Shown piece by piece: positions 54,188 through 63,472 of a stretch of DNA of 64,000 nt; position 1 is the stretch's first letter; every line of letters begins with the position of its first letter. The DNA is from Bacteroidales bacterium (GTDB lineage: Bacteria; Bacteroidota; Bacteroidia; Bacteroidales; JAADGE01), in assembly GCA_021648725.1 (NCBI GenBank), contig JAKISF010000011.1, positions 23,053-87,052 of the forward strand, written 5' to 3'. A program made the position numbers and the translations under genes. The notes under the pieces are model-generated. The model was given only the letters and a program-made list of their open reading frames with translations. It had not been told where the DNA came from and did not search any database.

Positions 54188-55048
54188 TTAATTATTTTCT
54201 GTTAAGTCGGAATTAATCTGACTTATTTTTTCAAGTAAATCAGGATTTTCTTTTTCGGAAACAAAAGAAGCATAAAGATATGCCGGTAATATCGTAAATA
54301 TTGCAGACAAAGCAACAGAAATAAGCGAAGTTAACAGTGCGGCAATAATACTTGCAACTGTTCCGGCAGATACCATTAAAGCTATTTTTTCAATAATTAT
54401 TGCAACCAATAAGTTTGAAACTCCGAGAATTAATGCAAAAACAATTACAATTCCGAATATAAACCATCTTTTTTTCTTTATAACAAACAGTGTTCGAGAA
54501 AATGCTTCAAAAACATTTTTCTTTTCAAAAACAATTATAAATGTTAACAGGTATGTTGATACCATTACATAGCTTATCCAAATAATTATAAGCAAAAGAG
54601 ACAGGCTTATACTTCCGGATAATGCAATAATAAATGAACCGATAAAAATTGCCGTGAAAATAAGAATTTGGCCTAATGTTACATTAAAGATACTTGCTGA
54701 AACAATTTTCCAAATTTCCGATAATTCAATGTTATTTTTTTCTTTGTTAATTCTCAGTTTGATATATGCACTTACTGTTGTTACCAGTAAAATGTTTTGG
54801 AAAATGCCGATTAACAGTAAATAAAAATATTGAAAGGGAAAGCCGGAATAGTCTTGTGTTTTAATAAAGTTTTCTGTCCATAATTCAAGGGAAGCTTGAT
54901 GTTTAAAAGCCAAGTATGTATTTATTGCTATAAAAGGACCGATGAAAACAAGTAAAACTTTTACTAAGACTTTAAAGTCCTTAATAAAAAAATTAAATGT
55001 GTCGCTCATTACCTCTCCGAAGTCTCTGTTTTTAATAAAATTTGCCAT
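54188..55048 (-). CDS. Multi-pass membrane protein, paralogue of its upstream neighbour
   Basis: 286 residues with six predicted transmembrane helices and no signal motif. N-terminus NRDFGEVMSDTFNFFIKDFKVLVK, then helices with the pair EAFSRTLFVIKKKRWFIFG (about 178-196), which parallels TAFSRSFKLIKGKWWFSFG in the preceding protein, so the two are tandem duplicates. Function unknown; it belongs to the MoxR/SpoIIM/RDD cluster. The gap to the preceding gene is 18 bases. Confidence 0.72.
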   Translation of the reverse strand: MANFIKNRDFGEVMSDTFNFFIKDFKVLVKVLLVFIGPFIAINTYLAFKHQASLELWTENFIKTQDYSGFPFQYFYLLLIGIFQNILLVTTVSAYIKLRINKEKNNIELSEIWKIVSASIFNVTLGQILIFTAIFIGSFIIALSGSISLSLLLIIIWISYVMVSTYLLTFIIVFEKKNVFEAFSRTLFVIKKKRWFIFGIVIVFALILGVSNLLVAIIIEKIALMVSAGTVASIIAALLTSLISVALSAIFTILPAYLYASFVSEKENPDLLEKISQINSDLTENN

Positions 55049-55066
55049 TGTATTGCTGTTAGTTTT

Positions 55067-56164
55067 TTAATATTTTGGTTTAAACCTGTCATTTTCATCA
55101 TCTTCCTCAAATCTGTTCTTTTTTTGACTGTTATCTATTAACTTACTCCATTCGTCTTCTGTTTTTGGCTCGTCTTCTTCTTTATTTATTTCTTCATCTT
55201 TTTTGTTCTGTTCCTCTTGTTCATTCGAGATATTGTTTTCATTTACTTCAAATATATTACCTTTTGTTTCCGAATCCCCATCATTTATTGCCGAAATTCT
55301 TTCCGATAAGTTTACACCCTCTTTTCGTGCAAGCAGATTAAAATATTGAAAACTGAATAAAGTATTCATTGCCGCAATTAACATTATGTAAACGAAAAAG
55401 ATAATAACTGCAAACAAAATAATCATTACAACCATTCCCCCTCCGGAAGTTAAACCTGCAAGCGGCGTAATTACCCCTACAAGTACCAAAGGTATCATTG
55501 CTGCATACATTGTAAAATATATGATAATAAAAAACAAGATATATAAACCGAATGAAAACCACCATTTCCCCTTAATTAACTTAAAACTTCTTGAAAACGC
55601 AGTTCTGATTCCGACTTTTTCATGTGCAATAATAAACGGAAACAATGATAAATTTACGGACAAATAAGACATACCGACAAAATATAAAAGTATGCCTATT
55701 ACCGGAATCAAAGCCAGCAGGAACATTGCTAAAACAGATAAAACACCGAAAATAACAGAGGCTCCGAGAATTTTAAAGATTACGGGAAATAATTCGTCTC
55801 CGACATCTTTTATTGTAAAATTTCCTTTTCCGTGTTTTTCATAAACTGATATATAATTATAAGTAACAGCAATAATTGTATGAATTGCCAATATAAAAAT
55901 AAGCCAGACAAGTATAAAAGCAAGGGTTATCTGATTTTGAGAATACATTCCTCCTTGCAAAGGAAAATCATTGAAGGCATCTTTTAGAAATATAACGCCC
56001 AGTAAAATTGCAAATGCAAATAAAGGTCCGGCATATTTCAAAACCGAAAGAATAATTCCTTTAAATTCTTGAAAAATAAATGCAAAAGGAATTCCTATCA
56101 TATCTCCGAAAGTTCTTTCTTCTAACGGAATAACAATCTTTTTTTGTTTTGTTTGTGTACCCAT
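55067..56164 (-). CDS. Multi-pass membrane protein with acidic tail, unknown function
   Basis: 365 residues: six predicted helices (about 35-280) followed by a highly charged tail of 70 residues rich in Glu, Asp, Asn and Lys. The helix-flanking motif AFSRSFKLIKGKWWFSFG (about 188-205) is shared with the following gene product. The DUF4013-like pattern is possible but unsure. It starts 6 bases after the SpoIIM stop and is co-transcribed with the cluster. Confidence 0.72.
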   Translation of the reverse strand: MGTQTKQKKIVIPLEERTFGDMIGIPFAFIFQEFKGIILSVLKYAGPLFAFAILLGVIFLKDAFNDFPLQGGMYSQNQITLAFILVWLIFILAIHTIIAVTYNYISVYEKHGKGNFTIKDVGDELFPVIFKILGASVIFGVLSVLAMFLLALIPVIGILLYFVGMSYLSVNLSLFPFIIAHEKVGIRTAFSRSFKLIKGKWWFSFGLYILFFIIIYFTMYAAMIPLVLVGVITPLAGLTSGGGMVVMIILFAVIIFFVYIMLIAAMNTLFSFQYFNLLARKEGVNLSERISAINDGDSETKGNIFEVNENNISNEQEEQNKKDEEINKEEDEPKTEDEWSKLIDNSQKKNRFEEDDENDRFKPKY

Positions 56165-56170
56165 AGTCTT

Positions 56171-57145
56171 TTATTTTAACAGTTCCAGGTTGTTTAATTT
56201 ATTTTTTATTCGTTGAGGGTATATAAAAAAGTAGTATATAATCAGTATAAACGAACAGGCAATAATTCCTATCCTGATAATATTGTTCCATTCTGTATGT
56301 CGTGTAACAAAGCCTTCAAGAAATGCTGCAATTATTATAAAAGGAATTAATGCGACAACGATTATTGCACTGCTTTTTGCACCTCTTAAAAAAGATTGTT
56401 TCACAGAATAAGTTCTCGGGAATAATATGCTGTTTCCGAGCATGATACCGGCACCTCCGGAAACAATCAATGTGAAAATTTCTATTGTTCCGTGAATCCA
56501 TACGGTTATAAGGGATTCTTCCAAAACATTGTATTGATAAAAAATATAATGAAATGTACCAATCATTATACCGTGTTTAAAAATATAAAAAACAGAGCCG
56601 GCAGATAAAAGTAAGCCCAATAAATAAACTATTATCATAACTTTTATATTATTATATGCAATAAAAACAAACATTGACATACGCCCCGCATCTTTATAAA
56701 CCCCCATAGGATCTCCTTTTTCTATGTTATCTATTGTCATATTAACATAATAATCTCCCAAAATCAGTCGAGAATATTCTCCGTCATTTGCAGAAGAAAC
56801 CACCCCGATTAATACTGTCACAAGAAAAATTATTAACGAATAAAAAATATATCTCCTCGATATTAAAAAGTGCTTTGGAAGTTCATACTTCCAAAAAAAA
56901 GCAAACCTTCCCTGTTTCTCTTTTTTATTTTTATAAATTTTATGATGTGTTTCAGATGCAAGAGAGTTCAGGTATGCCTCTGTTTCACTTCCGGGAAAAT
57001 ATGTTTGGGCATAAGATAAATCGTCTGTTATTTTTATAAAAAGCTCTGCTTGTAAATCGGGGTTGCTATATCCGCTTGAATTAATTATTTTTTCAAATTC
57101 TTTCCACCGAGACGCATTTTTATTTAAAAAAACGATTTCTTTCAC
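56171..57145 (-). CDS. Stage II sporulation protein M family membrane protein
   Basis: 324 residues. A cytoplasmic N-terminus (SRWKEFEKII) precedes five or six helices. The SpoIIM/DUF95 signature is SLITVWIHGTIEIFTLIVSGGAGIMLG (about 205-231). The organism need not sporulate: SpoIIM-domain proteins are common in Bacteroidota and Actinobacteria next to RDD and MoxR genes, with unknown function. It is the first gene of the minus-strand cluster, divergent from the RDD gene with promoter boxes on both strands between them. Confidence 0.88.
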   Translation of the reverse strand: MKEIVFLNKNASRWKEFEKIINSSGYSNPDLQAELFIKITDDLSYAQTYFPGSETEAYLNSLASETHHKIYKNKKEKQGRFAFFWKYELPKHFLISRRYIFYSLIIFLVTVLIGVVSSANDGEYSRLILGDYYVNMTIDNIEKGDPMGVYKDAGRMSMFVFIAYNNIKVMIIVYLLGLLLSAGSVFYIFKHGIMIGTFHYIFYQYNVLEESLITVWIHGTIEIFTLIVSGGAGIMLGNSILFPRTYSVKQSFLRGAKSSAIIVVALIPFIIIAAFLEGFVTRHTEWNNIIRIGIIACSFILIIYYFFIYPQRIKNKLNNLELLK

Positions 57146-57167
57146 CTGCTTAATTTTTTATATTTTA

Positions 57168-57175
57168 CAAATCTA
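57168..57175 (-). promoter_or_regulatory. Putative -7 element for the SpoIIM-MoxR operon
   Basis: Minus strand TAGATTTG, an exact TAnnTTTG, 22 bases before the ATG at 57145. It is divergent from the RDD promoter 24 bases away. Confidence 0.5.
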
Positions 57176-57198
57176 ATAAAATCGCTTAATTTTTTTGT

Positions 57199-57206
57199 TA
57201 TTTTTG
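57199..57206 (+). promoter_or_regulatory. Putative -7 element for the RDD gene
   Basis: TATTTTTG, an exact TAnnTTTG, 27 bases before the preferred ATG at 57234. It overlaps the longer in-frame start at 57195, which argues against that start. Confidence 0.5.
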
Positions 57207-57233
57207 CATACCTTAATTTTATTTTCCTTGAAT

Positions 57234-57968
57234 ATGCAAAAATTGAATGTTGAAACAGGACAAAATGTAGTTATAAGAAAAGATTTGGCAAATGTTGGCG
57301 AACGCATTGCTGCACAGCTCATTGATTATGTAATTATGGTCACATACTATTTAATTCTTTTGTTAATTTCAAATTTATTTTCAAATTACTCTAATCAAAA
57401 TGTTTTTGTAATAATATTTCTTATTCCGGTTTTCTTTTACGCTCTTTTATCCGAAATATTTATGCAGGGACAAAGTTTGGGAAAAAAGGCGTTAAAAATA
57501 AAAGTTGTAAAAGTGTCGGGAGCTCAACCTACAATAGGAAATTATATTATCAGATGGCTGTTTAAAGTTATTGAGGGTAATTTTGCAATTCTTTTCGGTT
57601 CACCGGCAATAATAACAATTGCTGCAAACGGCAAAGGTCAAAGATTAGGAGATTTGGTTGCTAAAACATCGGTTGTAAGCCTAAAGCGAAAAGATTCTTT
57701 GGAAGATACTGTTTTTGTTGAACTCCCGGAAAAATATAAACTGATTTACCCTGAAGTCGAAAAGCTTGAGCTTTCAGACATTAAGACAATTAAAGATGTT
57801 ACCAAACATTATAAGAAAAACATAACAAATGCTGCTGCTGTTTCTATGCTTAAAGATACTGTATTTGCTGTTAAACGAAAAACAGGTATTGTTTCTGCGG
57901 AAGTTCCGTTAATATTTTTGCAAAATATACTTTCCGATTATAACTATTTACATAAACCCGGAAAATAA
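57234..57968 (+). CDS. RDD family membrane protein
   Basis: 244 residues from the preferred ATG. The RDD signature appears as ANVGERIAAQLIDYVIM (Arg and Asp in the first helix), and GQSLGKKALKIKVVKVSGAQP (about 82-102) follows the second helix, with a third helix at about 130-150. The C-terminal 80 residues are soluble. Function unknown in general. It is divergent from the SpoIIM gene, as in many genomes where RDD, SpoIIM, DUF4129, MoxR and DUF58 are neighbours. Confidence 0.88.
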   Translation: MQKLNVETGQNVVIRKDLANVGERIAAQLIDYVIMVTYYLILLLISNLFSNYSNQNVFVIIFLIPVFFYALLSEIFMQGQSLGKKALKIKVVKVSGAQPTIGNYIIRWLFKVIEGNFAILFGSPAIITIAANGKGQRLGDLVAKTSVVSLKRKDSLEDTVFVELPEKYKLIYPEVEKLELSDIKTIKDVTKHYKKNITNAAAVSMLKDTVFAVKRKTGIVSAEVPLIFLQNILSDYNYLHKPGK

Positions 57969-58028
57969 ATTAAATGTTTTGTAAGTGTCAATATTTCTGC
58001 TGACCTGAGTTCTTCGTTTTTTCTGTTC

Positions 58029-59255
58029 TTATTCCCCGTACATTTCAATTATTTCATCTTTTGCTTTTCCGAGAATATTAAATTCTTTTCCTATTTTGAT
58101 AAAAGCATTAATTGCCTTATTCAAATGCTCTTTTGTATGTGCCGCTGAAAGTTGAATTCTAATTCTTGCTTGACCTTTTGCGACAACCGGATAATAAAAT
58201 CCGATTACATAAATTCCCTCATTCAATAATTTTGCAGCAAAATCTTGAGATAATTTAGCATTAAACAACATTAGTGCAACTATAGCAGAATCTGAGGGTT
58301 TAATAATAAATCCGGCATCTTCCATCTTTTTTCTGAAATACTCGGAATTGCTCATTAATGTATCGCGAAGTTCTGTTGATGTGCTTAATAAGTCGAATAC
58401 TTGAATTGCTGCTCCTGTAATAACCGGAGCTAAGGAGTTTGAGAACAAATAAGGTCGTGAGCGTTGCCTTAATATCTCAATAATTTCTTTTTTGCCGGTT
58501 GTAAATCCTCCCATTGCACCTCCCAATGCTTTTCCGAGGGTGCTTGTAATTATATCTACCCTGTCAATTACATTATGATATTCATGTGTACCTTTTCCTG
58601 TTTTTCCGATAAATCCGGAAGCATGACTGTCGTCAACCATAACAAGAGCATCATATTTATCTGCTAAATCACAAATCACATTTAACTTTGCAATGTCTCC
58701 GTCCATTGAGAAAACACCGTCTGTTACAATGATTTTGTGTCGTTGTGCTTGCGACAATTTTAACTGTGTTTCTAAATCTTCCATATCGCTGTGCTTGTAT
58801 CTATAGCGTGCAGCTTTACAGAGACGAACACCGTCAATAATCGAAGCATGATTTAATTCGTCTGAAATAATAGCATCCTCACCGGTAAATAACGGTTCAA
58901 ACACTCCGCCGTTTGCATCAAATGCGGCAGCGTATAATATTGTGTCTTCTGTTCCGAAGAAACCGGCAATTTTTTGTTCAAGTTCTTTATGTATGTCTTG
59001 TGTTCCGCATATAAACCTAACGGATGACATTCCGTAGCCGTGTGTATCCAGTGTTTTTTTGGCTGCTTCTATTACTTTCGGATGTGAGGATAATCCCAAA
59101 TAGTTATTCGCACAAAAGTTAATGACAGACTCTCCTGTTGTAAGTGATATATCTGCATCTTGCGGTGTTGTAATTATTCTTTCATTTTTATATAAACCTG
59201 CATTTTCAATTGCTTTCAGCTCATTTTTGAGATAACCTTTTAATTTTCCGTACAT
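58029..59255 (-). CDS. kbl: Glycine C-acetyltransferase (2-amino-3-ketobutyrate CoA ligase)
   Basis: 408 residues, a PLP enzyme of the alpha-oxoamine synthase family. [15 protein letters not shown] (about 46-60), [20 protein letters not shown] (about 74-93), [15 protein letters not shown] (about 208-222) and the PLP lysine in [14 protein letters not shown] (Lys near 242) are all present. The match FICGTQ and DDSHA favours Kbl over serine palmitoyltransferase or BioF. The enzyme joins acetyl-CoA and glycine, or in reverse degrades threonine-derived aminoketobutyrate. No tdh gene is adjacent. A promoter box precedes it. Confidence 0.9.
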   Translation of the reverse strand: MYGKLKGYLKNELKAIENAGLYKNERIITTPQDADISLTTGESVINFCANNYLGLSSHPKVIEAAKKTLDTHGYGMSSVRFICGTQDIHKELEQKIAGFFGTEDTILYAAAFDANGGVFEPLFTGEDAIISDELNHASIIDGVRLCKAARYRYKHSDMEDLETQLKLSQAQRHKIIVTDGVFSMDGDIAKLNVICDLADKYDALVMVDDSHASGFIGKTGKGTHEYHNVIDRVDIITSTLGKALGGAMGGFTTGKKEIIEILRQRSRPYLFSNSLAPVITGAAIQVFDLLSTSTELRDTLMSNSEYFRKKMEDAGFIIKPSDSAIVALMLFNAKLSQDFAAKLLNEGIYVIGFYYPVVAKGQARIRIQLSAAHTKEHLNKAINAFIKIGKEFNILGKAKDEIIEMYGE

Positions 59256-59295
59256 ATCGTTTGTATTAATTTATTTAAGCCCAATTTTAAAGATT

Positions 59296-59303
59296 CAAAA
59301 TTA
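59296..59303 (-). promoter_or_regulatory. Putative -7 element for kbl
   Basis: Minus strand TAATTTTG, exact TAnnTTTG, 40 bases before the kbl ATG. Downstream of the TetR gene terminator, so kbl is probably transcribed alone. Confidence 0.45.
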
Positions 59304-59393
59304 TTAAATTTACCCGAACTTTTTTGATTTAAGATTGTTTTATATAACATCTTAACAATAGCTATGAGTTTAATATTTCTAATGTTTGAGATG

Positions 59394-59421
59394 TAAAAAA
59401 CGACACTTTACTTAAAGTGTC
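59394..59421 (-). terminator. Intrinsic terminator after the TetR gene
   Basis: On the minus strand GACACTTTA and TAAAGTGTC form a 9-base stem with a 2-base centre, followed by GTTTTTT. It lies 24 bases after the TetR stop. Confidence 0.75.
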
Positions 59422-59445
59422 AGCAAAACAGCAGTTTTTGGCTTG

Positions 59446-60036
59446 CTATCGTTTAACAATTCCGTACAGGACGATGTTTAAAACACCTTCTGCTTTTTCT
59501 TCCGATAAAGTACTGTGGGGGTTCGGCAGTAAAGTTGATTCAATGCCTCTCATAGCCATTACTATTCCTACGGCAGCATTTTTTATGTCATAAATTTGAA
59601 AATAACCGGTATCTACACCGCTTTGTAAAATTTTTCTGAAAATACTGTATTCTTCTTTATCATACAGTTTTTTTAATTTATCTACAAATTTGATGTGTCT
59701 TAAATTTGGATCTCGTAAAGCATTATGAAAGTTTGAGAGAATTTTGTTCGTTTGCAACCTAATCAGAATATAAGATTTTAACTTTTCTTGGGGGTTGTTT
59801 GTTTTATTAATTGCAGATAAAACTTTGTTTCTGTAAATTATTGCTTCTGATAAAATAACTGATTTAAATATTTCCTCTTTGCTTTTAAAGTAATAGTATA
59901 TTGAACTTTTTGCATTTCCGCTTGCATTTGCAATATCTATCATTGTTGTTTTTTTGTAAGCAGATTTTTTAAAAACGGAGCGAGCAGTTTCTATTATTTG
60001 TTCCCTTTTTATACGTTGCTTTACAGTTAATCCCAT
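59446..60036 (-). CDS. TetR/AcrR family transcriptional regulator
   Basis: 196 residues. The N-terminal helix-turn-helix is typical: KREQIIETARSVFKKSAYKK (about 9-28) and TTMIDIANASGNAKSSIYYYFKSKEEIF (about 29-56). The C-terminal ligand domain is not matched to a known class. It lies between two terminators and is therefore its own unit; the target is not evident. It is followed by kbl on the same strand, and no operator-like palindrome was found near either. Confidence 0.92.
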   Translation of the reverse strand: MGLTVKQRIKREQIIETARSVFKKSAYKKTTMIDIANASGNAKSSIYYYFKSKEEIFKSVILSEAIIYRNKVLSAINKTNNPQEKLKSYILIRLQTNKILSNFHNALRDPNLRHIKFVDKLKKLYDKEEYSIFRKILQSGVDTGYFQIYDIKNAAVGIVMAMRGIESTLLPNPHSTLSEEKAEGVLNIVLYGIVKR

Positions 60037-60078
60037 AGCTTTTGAAGAAACACATGAATATGCTGAATGTTTTTGCTC

Positions 60079-60110
60079 AAAAAAGCCGCCTTGAAAAAGG
60101 CGGCTTTTTT
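60079..60110 (-). terminator. Intrinsic terminator after the large PP2C gene
   Basis: AAAAAAGCCGCCTT and AAGGCGGCTTTTTT form a strong 14-base stem with a 4-base loop and a T-run on the minus strand. It lies 12 bases beyond the stop at 60122. Confidence 0.88.
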
Positions 60111-60121
60111 ATTAAATAATA

Positions 60122-63100
60122 TTATATTTCAATTCCCACAACTAATATGTCATCTACTTGTTTATAATTTCTACCGCTTTTGTCTTTAAATGACATCCAG
60201 TAGTCAAGGTATTTAACCAACTCCTCTTTTTGTGCGTCCATTGATTTTTTATTGTTTTTCAGCAATATTTCTTTAAATACATTTGAACGTATTTTTTTAT
60301 CTTTTTCTCCTCCGAATTGGTCAACAAAACCATCTGAGAATATGTATAATAAATCTCCTTTTTGAATATCTACAACATTATTTGTAAAAGATTCTTTTTC
60401 TCTCAAATAAATTCCGATAGGCATTCTGTCCGGTTTAATGCGTATTATTTCATCATCTCTCAGTATATATAACGGATTATACGCACCTGCAAATTGTAAT
60501 TGCATATTATCCATGTCAATAATACATAAGGCAAGGTCCATTCCGTCTTTTGCTTCGTTTTCTTTTCCTGTTTGTCTGAGTGAACGTTTAACATTTTCTC
60601 TTAGCCTGTTAAGGATATGATTTGCTTGTAATATTTCTTCTTTATTAACGATTTCGTTTAAGAATGAAATTCCGAGCATACTCATAAAAGCTCCGGGAAC
60701 ACCGTGTCCGGTACAATCTGCTGCAACAATAACTGTTTTGTTTCCTCTTTGTGTTGCCCAGTAAAAATCACCGCTTACAATATCTCGAGGTTTGAACAGT
60801 ACAAAGTGATTCCCGAGTATATCTTGTAAATAATCATCAGGAGGTAAAACAGCTTCTTGAATCCTACTTGCATAGTGAATACTGTCCATTATATGTTTTT
60901 GTTGCTTTTCAATTTTTTCTTTAGATTTTTCAACCTGCTCTTTTTGTTCCTGGATTTCATCTCTTTGAGCCGTAATTTCTTCGTTTTGCATCCTGATTTC
61001 TGCGGTTCTTTCTTTTACGGTTTGTTCGAGCTTTTCATTTTCTCTTTTCAGCTTTTTTGTGTATAATTTTATTATTACAAATATTGCAAGGATTCCGAGA
61101 ACAAAGAAAACAAAATACGCCCAAAGTGTTCTGTACCAGGGAGGTAAAATTGTGAAGCTGTATTGTGCAACACTACTTTCTGTATCATAAATATTTCTTG
61201 CTTTAACTTCAAATGTGTAATCACCTTCAAAAAGATTTGTATATCTTGTATCACTTTTTTTAGTCCATTTTGACCACTTTTCGGTTTCGCCCAATAGTCT
61301 GTAACTATATACTGTTTGGTCGTTTCTTTCAAAATATGCCGCAGCCCATTCAAAAGCAATTTTATTATATTTAAAACTTAAAACAGGTATAATTTCTTTT
61401 TGCTGGAAAGATGTTATTGCCGGAATATTATCTATACTTTCGGAATAATTGCCTAAAAATAAGATTGAGTCACTTCCGGTAGAAACTTTTGATATTAATG
61501 TATTAAACTCAACCGAGTAATTTTTTATTATTGTTTTATCAAACTTAAATAAACCCTTTTCGTTCCCGATCCACACATAGTTTCCGTCAGGATATATACA
61601 CAAGCTTGATTTTTGAGGCAATATTTTTGAGAAAACAGAGTCTTTTTCTAATTTGTCCTTTCCGATAAACCGTATTAATTGATGGTTTGCATTATTTGTA
61701 TTTGTTTCGTAAATTGACATCCAATAACCGTCAGTATCTTCCCGGAAATTAAAAACGCCTTTCGTTGTATCTGCAAATTGTTTTCCGAAATCAAATAAAT
61801 GAACAGCAGTTGTGTCTGTTGCATCCAAAGTATATAACCCTGCTCCGGAAGCAATTAATAATTTACCATTATATTTTTGCAAAAAATAGTCTTGTCCTAA
61901 TAAATGTAGGTTTCTTGTGGAATCAACAACTGTTATTGAGTTGTCAAAAAAATCATCAAGAATTATTACCCCGCTGTTTGCTCCTAATGCTAAAAAATTT
62001 TCATCCTCATAAATACTTTTTATTTGATAATGAATACTGTCATGCTTCCCTTCGTTTGTCCATGTTCCGTTTTCATATTTAATTAAATATAATCCTTCAA
62101 TACTGCCGACATATAAATATTCGGGGTTTTTAGTGGATTGATATAATTTATATGCTTGTTGAAGTTCAACTATTTGATTTAAACCGGTAGGACTGACATC
62201 AAAAACACCTTGTGAACTTCCCATCAGTAATTTTTTTTCTCCGGTTTCGGGAACAATAAATTCTGTCATATCCCAACCCTCAGAAACATTATCGATTTTT
62301 ACGAATTTTTCAACTGTTAAACTGTCTTGCAGATAATATATTGCATTAATTGTTGTCAAAAACAATTGACCGTTGTGCCTTATTGCGTCTGTAACAGAAC
62401 CTCCCGGTAATCCGGTATATTCATTCCATTTTTTAAAAGGTCCTGTGTAGTCGGCACAATATATTCCGTCATCATCATTAAAAAACCAAAGTGGTGCATT
62501 ATCTATTTCTTGGTTGCAAAATGTTGAATAAATATAGTGAGAAGTCAAGCCTCCTGTTTCTTCATTCAGGTGTTGAGTAATATTCCCTTTTTTATCAAAA
62601 ACGATAATTCCGTTATTAAATGTTCCGAGAGCGTATGTTCCGTCATGAAGCATTTCACACGAGTATAAAGAACTTCCTGCAATTAGCTCATCGTTACTTG
62701 TAATAAAAGGGCTTATTGCATTTTTATTTTTTGATGTGTCGTACAGAAAAAAACCGGAACTTCGAGTAACAATTAATATGTTATTTTCATCATAAGGTAA
62801 CATTCCGTATATTCTTGAATATGCAAATTGTTCTCCTCCGGGTATTAGTACTGCCTTGTCATCTTTTATAATTGAGAGACCTTTTTCCCACTCGCGAATG
62901 TATAATTTATTATTAACCGAAAAAGATAAGTGAAAAATTGTTTTGTCAGGTTCTATGTGTCGTATATGATTTAATAATTTTCCGTTTGCATCAATTTTTA
63001 AAGGTAAATCCATATAAAAAATTTTCTCAAAACTTTGAAAATAAACCCTGTTGTCTGCGATTAAAGTTTTCCAAACAGAAGAAAAGTCTTGAACGGTATT

Positions 63101-63472
63101 TTCCGGATAATACTCAATGAACAATGAATAAAAATTTATATTTCCTGACGAATCGGGTAATAGCACTCCGAAGTCGCTTTCAGAGCCGTAAAAAACAAGA
63201 TTATTATCCGTAACGGCTAATGATTTAATTATTGTACTGTAAGGATTGTTATAACTTTTCCAAGTTTTTCCGTCGAAGGTTTTGAGTCCGTAGTTACAAC
63301 CAAAGTACATAACACCTCTTTTATCTTGTGTTATTGCCCATACTTGTCCGGCATCTCCGTAATCTTTGTCTGTGTATTTTTCAATAAAAGGTAAGCCGTC
63401 TTTATTAATCTGAGAAAATGACATAATCGGCATAAGACCGACTATAATTATAAAAAGAAAAAACTTTTTCAT
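60122..63472 (-). CDS. Two-propeller/triple-Y sensor with SpoIIE-type PP2C phosphatase
   Basis: 1116 residues from the ATG of MKKFFLFIIIVGL (signal peptide, cleavage near SFSQ, about residue 22). Order: a large Reg_prop-like periplasmic beta-propeller region (about 30-690; DKRGVMYFGCNYGLKTFDG is typical), a Y_Y_Y domain (about 695-785, FEGDYTFEVKARNIYD), one transmembrane helix (about 787-810), a coiled coil (about 812-870), and a PP2C/SpoIIE domain (about 880-1116) with VSGDFYWAT, AADCTGHGVPGAFMSM, DGMDLALC, FSDGFVDQFGG and VDDILVVGI. All metal-ligand Asp residues are visible. It replaces the histidine kinase of hybrid triple-Y sensors with a phosphatase. No SiaB or SiaC gene is next to it, so its substrate is unlinked. 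The longer frame from 63583 adds 37 residues without signal-peptide character and is rejected. Confidence 0.87.
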   Translation of the reverse strand: MKKFFLFIIIVGLMPIMSFSQINKDGLPFIEKYTDKDYGDAGQVWAITQDKRGVMYFGCNYGLKTFDGKTWKSYNNPYSTIIKSLAVTDNNLVFYGSESDFGVLLPDSSGNINFYSLFIEYYPENTVQDFSSVWKTLIADNRVYFQSFEKIFYMDLPLKIDANGKLLNHIRHIEPDKTIFHLSFSVNNKLYIREWEKGLSIIKDDKAVLIPGGEQFAYSRIYGMLPYDENNILIVTRSSGFFLYDTSKNKNAISPFITSNDELIAGSSLYSCEMLHDGTYALGTFNNGIIVFDKKGNITQHLNEETGGLTSHYIYSTFCNQEIDNAPLWFFNDDDGIYCADYTGPFKKWNEYTGLPGGSVTDAIRHNGQLFLTTINAIYYLQDSLTVEKFVKIDNVSEGWDMTEFIVPETGEKKLLMGSSQGVFDVSPTGLNQIVELQQAYKLYQSTKNPEYLYVGSIEGLYLIKYENGTWTNEGKHDSIHYQIKSIYEDENFLALGANSGVIILDDFFDNSITVVDSTRNLHLLGQDYFLQKYNGKLLIASGAGLYTLDATDTTAVHLFDFGKQFADTTKGVFNFREDTDGYWMSIYETNTNNANHQLIRFIGKDKLEKDSVFSKILPQKSSLCIYPDGNYVWIGNEKGLFKFDKTIIKNYSVEFNTLISKVSTGSDSILFLGNYSESIDNIPAITSFQQKEIIPVLSFKYNKIAFEWAAAYFERNDQTVYSYRLLGETEKWSKWTKKSDTRYTNLFEGDYTFEVKARNIYDTESSVAQYSFTILPPWYRTLWAYFVFFVLGILAIFVIIKLYTKKLKRENEKLEQTVKERTAEIRMQNEEITAQRDEIQEQKEQVEKSKEKIEKQQKHIMDSIHYASRIQEAVLPPDDYLQDILGNHFVLFKPRDIVSGDFYWATQRGNKTVIVAADCTGHGVPGAFMSMLGISFLNEIVNKEEILQANHILNRLRENVKRSLRQTGKENEAKDGMDLALCIIDMDNMQLQFAGAYNPLYILRDDEIIRIKPDRMPIGIYLREKESFTNNVVDIQKGDLLYIFSDGFVDQFGGEKDKKIRSNVFKEILLKNNKKSMDAQKEELVKYLDYWMSFKDKSGRNYKQVDDILVVGIEI

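Noticed and set aside
61765..62082. Open frame on the plus strand within the large propeller gene
   Set aside because: Antisense, no motif, and the propeller reading frame is continuous and conserved in pattern.
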